From UBA5704 sp036380715 (lineage in GTDB: Bacteria; Acidobacteriota; Thermoanaerobaculia; Multivoradales; UBA5704), in contig DASVEF010000299.1 in NCBI GenBank assembly GCA_036380715.1, forward strand, positions 29,804-93,803: 64,000 bases of DNA. Reading direction: 5' to 3'. This document shows, one piece after another, positions 59,744-64,000 of this stretch. Within the stretch, counting starts at the first letter, position 1; each line of letters begins with the position of its first letter. Below the pieces are notes generated by a model. That model ran no database searches, had not been told where the DNA came from, and saw nothing but the letters and a program-made list of their open reading frames with translations. A program made the translations under genes and the position numbers.

Positions 59744-59860
59744 TTCCCCCTCTCCCGGTGGCAGGGAGGGCGATGGGAGAGGGGGATTGAGGGGGTGAGG
59801 ATCTTCCCCCTCTCCCGGAAGGAAGGGAGGGGGTGGGAGAGGGGCCCAGGGGGTGAGGGC
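59744..59860. repeat. dispersed palindromic element, rearranged copy
   Basis: Two rightward arms in tandem: CCCCCTCTCCCGGTGGCAGG...GGGGGTGAGG and CCCCCTCTCCCGGAAGGAAG...GGGGGTGAGGG, instead of opposed arms. Lies between the PAAR and hybrid kinase genes. Confidence 0.8.
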
Positions 59861-59888
59861 CCGCTCCGCGCTATCATGGCCGGACCTG

Positions 59889-62354
59889 ATGCTCCGGAAG
59901 ATTCTGCTCGCGATCCTCCTGGTTCCTGCGGCCGTGGCGGCGCAGGCCGGGGCAGACTCCGCGCCCGAGCCCTGGAAGGCACGGACCGGCGACGATCCAC
60001 GCTGGGCGCGGCCCGGCTTCGACGATTCGGCGTGGCGGACCGTACCCCTGCCCGCCACCTGGCGCGAGCAAGGTCTTCAGGGTTATGACGGCCTGGTCTG
60101 GTTCCGGCGGACGGCGAGTCTCGGCGAAGAGGCCCGCCTCGCCGCAGACAAAGACCAGTTGGGCCTCCTGCTCGGACCGCCCGTCTCCGGTGGCTATGAG
60201 TCCTACGCCGGCGGGCGGCTGCTCGGGCGCTCCCGGGGATGGTCCTCGGCGCTGCCCTTCGCCCGGCCCGAAGTCTTCCGCGTTCCGCGCGACGCGGTCG
60301 GAGAGGGAGGGGCCGTGAGCCTCGCGTTCAGGGTGCGGCGTGTGGGCTGGGCCTCGGACCTCGACCCTGAAGCCGCTCCGGTGGGCGCCGTCCTCACACT
60401 CGGCTCCTACCCGGCCCTGCGGAACCGCATCCGCGCCGCCTGGACGGACAACCTGCTGAGCGAGGTCCCCCAGCTCGTCCTCGCCGCGCTCTTCCTGGCC
60501 GCGGCCCTGTACCATCTCCTGCTGTTCAGCCGCCGCCGCAAGGAGATCGAATACCTCTGGTTCGGCCTGCTCGCGCTCGCCTTCTCCGTCAACACGCTCG
60601 CCAGCACCTACTGGATCTACGAGATCACCGTCAGCCGCGCCGTCGCGGTCCGGCTGAGCGACCTCTCCGGCCATCTCGCCGCCGCGCTGGCCATCCAGTT
60701 CCTCTGGCCCTTCTTCTCCCGGCCCATCCCACGCCCGCTCCGCTTCTACCAGCTCTCCCACGTCGCGCTGGCCCTGTTCATCGGCCTGTGGCCGAGCGTC
60801 CGCCCGGTCCTCGCCAGCTCGACGGCCCGCTGGCTGTGGCTCCTGCCGCTGCTCGTCCTGTCGGCCGCGTTCATCGCGCGCGAGGCCTGGCGCGGCAGGG
60901 CGGAAGCGCGGACGATCGCCGCGGGCGGGCTGGCCATGATCGCCATCCAGGGACTGGAGCTGGCGAAGAACGTGCTCCCCCTGCCGTGGGCCATCCCCTT
61001 TTCCCTGGCGGCCTTCGGCTTTGCGGCGGTGCTGGTCGCCATGGGCATCGCCCTCTCCAGCCGGTTCCGCCGCGTCCACGACGAGCTCGACCGCCTGCGC
61101 CTCGGCCTGGAAGAGCAGGTGCGGGAGCGCACCCGCGCGCTCGAAGAGGCCAAGGACCAGGCCCTCGCCGCCAGCCGCGCCAAGAGTGAGTTCCTCGCCA
61201 ACATCAGCCACGAGATCCGGACCCCGATGAACGGCGTCATCGGCATGGCCGACCTGCTGGCCCGCACGCCCCTCGCGCCCGATCAGAGGGGCTACGTGGA
61301 AGCCCTTCGGATCAGCGGCGAGGCCCTCCTGGCGCTGATCAACGACATCCTCGACTTCTCCCGGATGGATTCGCGCAAGCTGGCCGTCGGCAACGAGCCC
61401 TTCCGCCTCGTCGCGGTGGTCGAAGAGAGCCTGGAAATGATCGCGCCGCTGGCCGCCAAGCACGGGCTGGCGCTCCGCTCCTCCATCGCCCCGGGCACGC
61501 CGGAGGCGGTGCGCGGCGACCGCGACCGCACCCGCCAGGTCCTGCTCAACCTGCTGAGCAACGCCGTGAAGTTCACGCCGCGGGGAGAGGTGCGGGTGGA
61601 GCTCTCCGCCCGGCCGCTGGAAGAGGATCGCTTCGAGGTCCATTTCGCGGTCGCGGATACCGGCATCGGCATCTCCGGCGAGGACCTGGACCGCCTCTTC
61701 ACGCCGTTCCTCCAGCTCGACGGCTCGCCGTCCCGCCGCTACGGCGGCGCGGGGCTCGGCCTCGCCATCAGCAAGAGGCTCGCGGAGCTGATGGGCGGCA
61801 GGATCTGGGTGGAAAGCGCGGCCGGCCAGGGCTCGACCTTCCACTTCACGATCGTGGGCGAGGCCGCCACGGTCCCCCCGCGCGCGGCCCAGTTCCAGCC
61901 CGCCGACGACCCGGCGGGCCGCCCGCTACGCATCCTCCTGGCCGAGGATCACCCAGTCAATCAATTGGTGATCCAGGCCCTGCTGGAGCGCCTCGGCCAC
62001 CAAGCCGACCTCGCGCGCAACGGCCTGGAAGTCCTGGAAGCGCTGGAGCGCGAGACCTACGACGTGATCCTGATGGACGTGCAGATGCCCGAGCTGGACG
62101 GCCTCGAAACCACCCGCCGCATCCGCAGCCAGGTCTCAGCCAGCCACCAGCCGTACGTGATCGCCATGACCGCCCACGCCATGGCCGGAGACCAGGAACG
62201 CTGCCTGAAAGCCGGCATGAACACCTATCTCAGCAAGCCGCTCCACCTCGCCGACCTCCAGAGCGCGCTGGCCGCGGTTTCCCGCGCTCTCTGGGAACCG
62301 GCGGACAAAGAGAGGAAAATTCGGACCGGAAACGTCGGGTACCCCCCTCGATAA
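59889..62354 (+). CDS. hybrid sensor histidine kinase / response regulator
   Basis: 821 residues from the ATG at 59889 with signal-like MLRKILLAILLVPAAVAAQ. Periplasmic sensor about 25-190 with a jelly-roll look (FDDSAWRTVPLPATWREQ), then seven or so membrane helices about 195-395 (7TMR-DISM-like: VLAALFLAAALYHLLLF, YLWFGLLALAFSVNTLAS). HisKA: FLANISHEIRTPMNGVIGMADLL with His441; HATPase: LLNLLSNAVKFTPRG, VADTGIGISGEDLDRLF, GGAGLGLAISKRLAELMGG. Receiver: ILLAEDHPVNQLVIQALL, VILMDVQMPELDG with Asp730, MNTYLSKPL. Phosphorelay protein without its own output; an Hpt partner is not in the window. The last 14 residues are encoded in a repeat. Confidence 0.93.
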   Translation: MLRKILLAILLVPAAVAAQAGADSAPEPWKARTGDDPRWARPGFDDSAWRTVPLPATWREQGLQGYDGLVWFRRTASLGEEARLAADKDQLGLLLGPPVSGGYESYAGGRLLGRSRGWSSALPFARPEVFRVPRDAVGEGGAVSLAFRVRRVGWASDLDPEAAPVGAVLTLGSYPALRNRIRAAWTDNLLSEVPQLVLAALFLAAALYHLLLFSRRRKEIEYLWFGLLALAFSVNTLASTYWIYEITVSRAVAVRLSDLSGHLAAALAIQFLWPFFSRPIPRPLRFYQLSHVALALFIGLWPSVRPVLASSTARWLWLLPLLVLSAAFIAREAWRGRAEARTIAAGGLAMIAIQGLELAKNVLPLPWAIPFSLAAFGFAAVLVAMGIALSSRFRRVHDELDRLRLGLEEQVRERTRALEEAKDQALAASRAKSEFLANISHEIRTPMNGVIGMADLLARTPLAPDQRGYVEALRISGEALLALINDILDFSRMDSRKLAVGNEPFRLVAVVEESLEMIAPLAAKHGLALRSSIAPGTPEAVRGDRDRTRQVLLNLLSNAVKFTPRGEVRVELSARPLEEDRFEVHFAVADTGIGISGEDLDRLFTPFLQLDGSPSRRYGGAGLGLAISKRLAELMGGRIWVESAAGQGSTFHFTIVGEAATVPPRAAQFQPADDPAGRPLRILLAEDHPVNQLVIQALLERLGHQADLARNGLEVLEALERETYDVILMDVQMPELDGLETTRRIRSQVSASHQPYVIAMTAHAMAGDQERCLKAGMNTYLSKPLHLADLQSALAAVSRALWEPADKERKIRTGNVGYPPR

Positions 62355-62743
62355 GAGAATTCTCGGACAGACTTCAGGAATTGCCGGACAGGCGTTGGGA
62401 ATTTACGGACAGCACAAGGGAATTGGCAGTGCCGGAAAGCCTTTTGGGCCGGCCTGAACGGCCAAAGGAAGGTCGGAAACAGGAAAATTCGGACCCGGAA
62501 AGCCGGGTACCCCCCTCAACAAGGGAATGCTCGGACAGACCTCAGGAATTTCCGGACACAAAATGGAATTGGCGGACACGAGAAGGAATCTGCCAGACCG
62601 CCAAGCCCTTTAGGCCGGCTCAAAAGGTCTCTTGGCGTTCGCGAGAGAGAAAACCCGGACCCAAAAGCCTTTGGGAGGCCGATACCAGGGAAAAGCCGGA
62701 CAGCCCCCGGAATTCTCGGACCCGATCCGGAAAATTCGGACCG
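62313..62743. repeat. nested direct repeat: 168-bp unit containing four 21-bp motifs
   Basis: Unit one starts at 62313 and unit two at 62481; both open with AGGAAAATTCGGACC then GGGTACCCCCCTC. Each holds four motifs of the form GGAATTnnCGGACAG: 62356, 62377, 62398, 62419 and 62524, 62545, 62565, 62585 (20-21 bp apart). A third partial unit runs to about 62743 and contains GGAATTCTCGGAC and GGAAAATTCGGACC. The repeat covers the 3' end of the hybrid kinase gene and stops at the XRE gene end. No gene is supported in the 389 bases between them. Confidence 0.85.
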
Positions 62744-63148
62744 CTAGGCCTTCTTGGGCTCCCCCGTTCCCAGGATTTCGCGCACAACGCCGCGGATCGT
62801 CTCGACGAGCTCTTCGCGGCTGGCTGGAACGCCATCGCGCGCGGCCGTCCGGCTGGTCAGGAAGGGATCCGGCTGTTCTTTCAGGCCGAGGACCTTGCCG
62901 AGGCCGGAGACCGCGCTCCGGTTCGCGTCCGGACAGCCGAAGTGCAGGAAATGCGACGGCGGCACCCGCAACAGGCGCGCGAGGTCCACCAGATGGCGGA
63001 CCTTGATCTCCAGCCGTCCGTCGAGCAGCCGCTCCAGATAGCCGCTCCCGAGCCCCATCGCGCGCTCCAACTGGCGCACGCCAAGGGACGAGGCGTTCAC
63101 CGCCTGCCGCACCAGCGACCGGAGCTGCCTGTCGTCTTCCGGGCTCAT
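62744..63148 (-). CDS. XRE-family helix-turn-helix regulator
   Basis: 134 residues. HTH about 8-70: SLVRQAVNASSLGVRQLERAMGLGSGYLERLLDGRLEIKVRHLVDLARLLRVPPSHFLHFG, the Cro/C1 pattern with SGYLERLLDG as recognition region. The C-terminal half is Arg-rich and helical with no recognised sensor domain. Starts 128 bases from the divergent antitoxin remnant and could have controlled it. Its 3' end adjoins the 168-bp repeat. Confidence 0.75.
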   Translation of the reverse strand: MSPEDDRQLRSLVRQAVNASSLGVRQLERAMGLGSGYLERLLDGRLEIKVRHLVDLARLLRVPPSHFLHFGCPDANRSAVSGLGKVLGLKEQPDPFLTSRTAARDGVPASREELVETIRGVVREILGTGEPKKA

Positions 63149-63275
63149 GATCTGGGGCGGAACTCTACCGCGAGGCCGGGGGTGGGGGGAAGGGGGTACT
63201 GAGCCGAGATAATGGTCGCCGGGCGGCTGCGCCTACCTTCAGTGGTCACAGAATCTACTTGGGTAAGATTCCACC

Positions 63276-63479
63276 ATGCCTACTGAGAAGGTCTCCCTCA
63301 CCCTGGACGACGAGTTCCTCGTCGAAGTCCGCGAGAGGGTCGGCGCGCGCATCGCCGGCTTGTTGGCGGAGCTCGAACAGGAACAGGGGCCGATCGAGCC
63401 AGAGGTCATGGAGCGACCACCCCGCCTGCTCGCCTGGCCAATCTCTGCTGGATTCGACAAGCTCCTCTCTAACCCGTGA
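63276..63479 (+). CDS. small antitoxin-like protein, possibly truncated
   Basis: 67 residues: MPTEKVSLTLDDEFLVEVRE then RIAGLLAELEQEQGPIEPEVMER, the start and the LLxELExExGPI helix typical of antitoxins that normally carry about 10-15 more residues between them. Codon G/C bias is good to about residue 45 and then falls off where the frame enters the transposase remnant of the other strand. No toxin gene follows. Either an orphan antitoxin with a replaced tail or a relic. Confidence 0.5.
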   Translation: MPTEKVSLTLDDEFLVEVRERVGARIAGLLAELEQEQGPIEPEVMERPPRLLAWPISAGFDKLLSNP

Positions 63480-63610
63480 CTCAAAACATAGACCAGGCGT
63501 TCAGCCTGAGCTCGTTCCTCGTTGCTGATGACGATCACTTGATATCGTCTCGACCAGAACCTCTCGCGCCAGCCGGCCAGCTTCCCGCGCCCGGCGAAGA
63601 GGCTGACCCT
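63440..63610 (-). pseudogene. Y1 (IS200/RAYT-like) transposase remnant
   Basis: The minus strand reads GRGKLAGWRERFWSRRYQV, then IVISNEERAQAERLVYVLSHGLERSL. This is the W(R)ERxWxRRYxxIxVxxEExAQxxRLxYxLxxGVKExL segment of REP-associated tyrosine transposases. The catalytic HUH and Tyr parts are absent, and after SNPAEIGQA the match is lost. A remnant of about 57 residues. Such enzymes mobilise REP-like palindromes, which are abundant in this window. Confidence 0.5.
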
Positions 63611-63667
63611 TGGGCGGCCCTCCAGCCGCAGCTGCCCTTTGGCTACTTGGAATCCACCCTGCGTCGC

Positions 63668-63961
63668 CTACTCGTCCGCCGTCTGCGGAGGTTCCACGGC
63701 CGGAGGCTCCAGCCCGTCGAGCATGTCAGGGACCGAGAGCCCGACGCCTGGCAGGGAGTCCCAGGCCGGATCTCCCGGCTGGACTTGGGCCATGTAAGCC
63801 CAGTGGGCGGTCGTCTTGGCGCCTGAGGTGGTAGACATCTGCATCTCGAAAGCCCATCCGGCGTCCCGTTGCACGAGCTCGCCGAGCCCGATCACGACGG
63901 AGCCCGATCTTTGGATGAAGGTCAGGTGGATGCGTCCTTCGGGGGTGATGCTGCCGAGCAT
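63668..63961 (-). CDS. hypothetical protein at the right edge
   Basis: 97 residues if begun at the ATG at 63961 (AGGGGA about seven bases upstream). The frame is open to the window end, so the true start may lie outside. Sequence MLGSITPEGRIHLTFIQRSG, ELVQRDAGWAFEMQMSTTSG, YMAQVQPGDPAWDSLPGVGL, with a Pro/Glu tail. Looks like a small beta-rich protein; no family recognised. Confidence 0.4.
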   Translation of the reverse strand: MLGSITPEGRIHLTFIQRSGSVVIGLGELVQRDAGWAFEMQMSTTSGAKTTAHWAYMAQVQPGDPAWDSLPGVGLSVPDMLDGLEPPAVEPPQTADE

Positions 63962-64000
63962 CGTGGTCCCCTGCGGCTGCGAGCCCGGGCCTCGCTCCGG

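Noticed and set aside
44520..59860. A complete type VI secretion cluster
   Set aside because: Only vgrG, clpV and PAAR are recognisable; sheath, baseplate and membrane-complex genes (tssB, C, E-G, J-M) are absent from the window.
62356..62605. CRISPR-like regular spacing of GGAATTnnCGGACAG
   Set aside because: The period is only 20-21 bases, the conserved part is about 15 bases with 5-6 variable bases, and no cas genes are present; it does not fit repeat-spacer dimensions.
1..64000. tRNA, rRNA or known riboswitch
   Set aside because: Intergenic segments were read for cloverleaf ends, anticodon arms and common riboswitch cores; none was convincing.

Overview
This window is a high-GC bacterial chromosome segment, strongly G/C-ending in codons, from a Gram-negative lineage. 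The evidence is a FadL-type outer-membrane protein, a SPOR protein, lipoprotein signals, VgrG/ClpV/PAAR type VI secretion parts, ASPIC/UnbV-VCBS secreted proteins and a Pkn-type kinase fused to TPRs. That mix fits Acidobacteriota or a similarly regulated soil or sediment phylum. The phylum is inference; no rRNA is present.

Layout. 1-5 kb is an accessory patch: a TIR-STAND ATPase-WD40 protein running off the left edge, a PIN-type toxin-antitoxin pair flanked by two copies of a short repeat, a decayed G-rich motif array and an IS256-type transposase fragment. 4.9-15 kb holds a one-protein adenylation-carrier-alpha-oxoamine synthase enzyme, two large secreted VCBS/ASPIC proteins, and an orphan fragment of an NRPS condensation domain. 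15-17.8 kb is a tight pabA-pabB-pabC folate operon. 17.8-23 kb has an M48 lipoprotein protease, an ATP-grasp ligase, a zinc metallopeptidase, a DUF433 protein, an exported beta-repeat protein and trmL. 23-31.6 kb shows a hydantoinase/oxoprolinase pair (hyuB, hyuA) on the minus strand, separated by a plus-strand GH2-galT-galK galactose operon. 31.7-41.5 kb is mostly minus-strand housekeeping: TPR lipoprotein, DUF4126, HerA-like ATPase, M24 peptidase, thioredoxin, ribF, rimO and a NicO-like transporter.

41.5-63 kb is the secretion and signalling part: FadL, SPOR, a YwqK-like repeat protein, a membrane-anchored protein, vgrG and clpV on the minus strand. A translationally coupled plus-strand series follows: FHA-GAF, Ser/Thr kinase-TPR, NarL-type histidine kinase and response regulator. 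Then come a PAAR protein and a hybrid histidine kinase. No sheath or baseplate genes are in the window, so this is an auxiliary T6SS locus. The right edge has a nested 21-bp/168-bp repeat, an XRE regulator, an antitoxin remnant and a Y1-transposase (RAYT-like) remnant.

A recurring feature is a family of intergenic elements of about 115-180 bp (seven in the window) with terminal arms of the type CCCTCACCCCC...CCCTCTCCCGG and its complement. They behave like MITEs or large REP elements, probably act as terminators, and supply the last codons of several genes. The most unusual biochemical candidate is the adenylation-carrier-oxoamine synthase fusion at 4928-8617.
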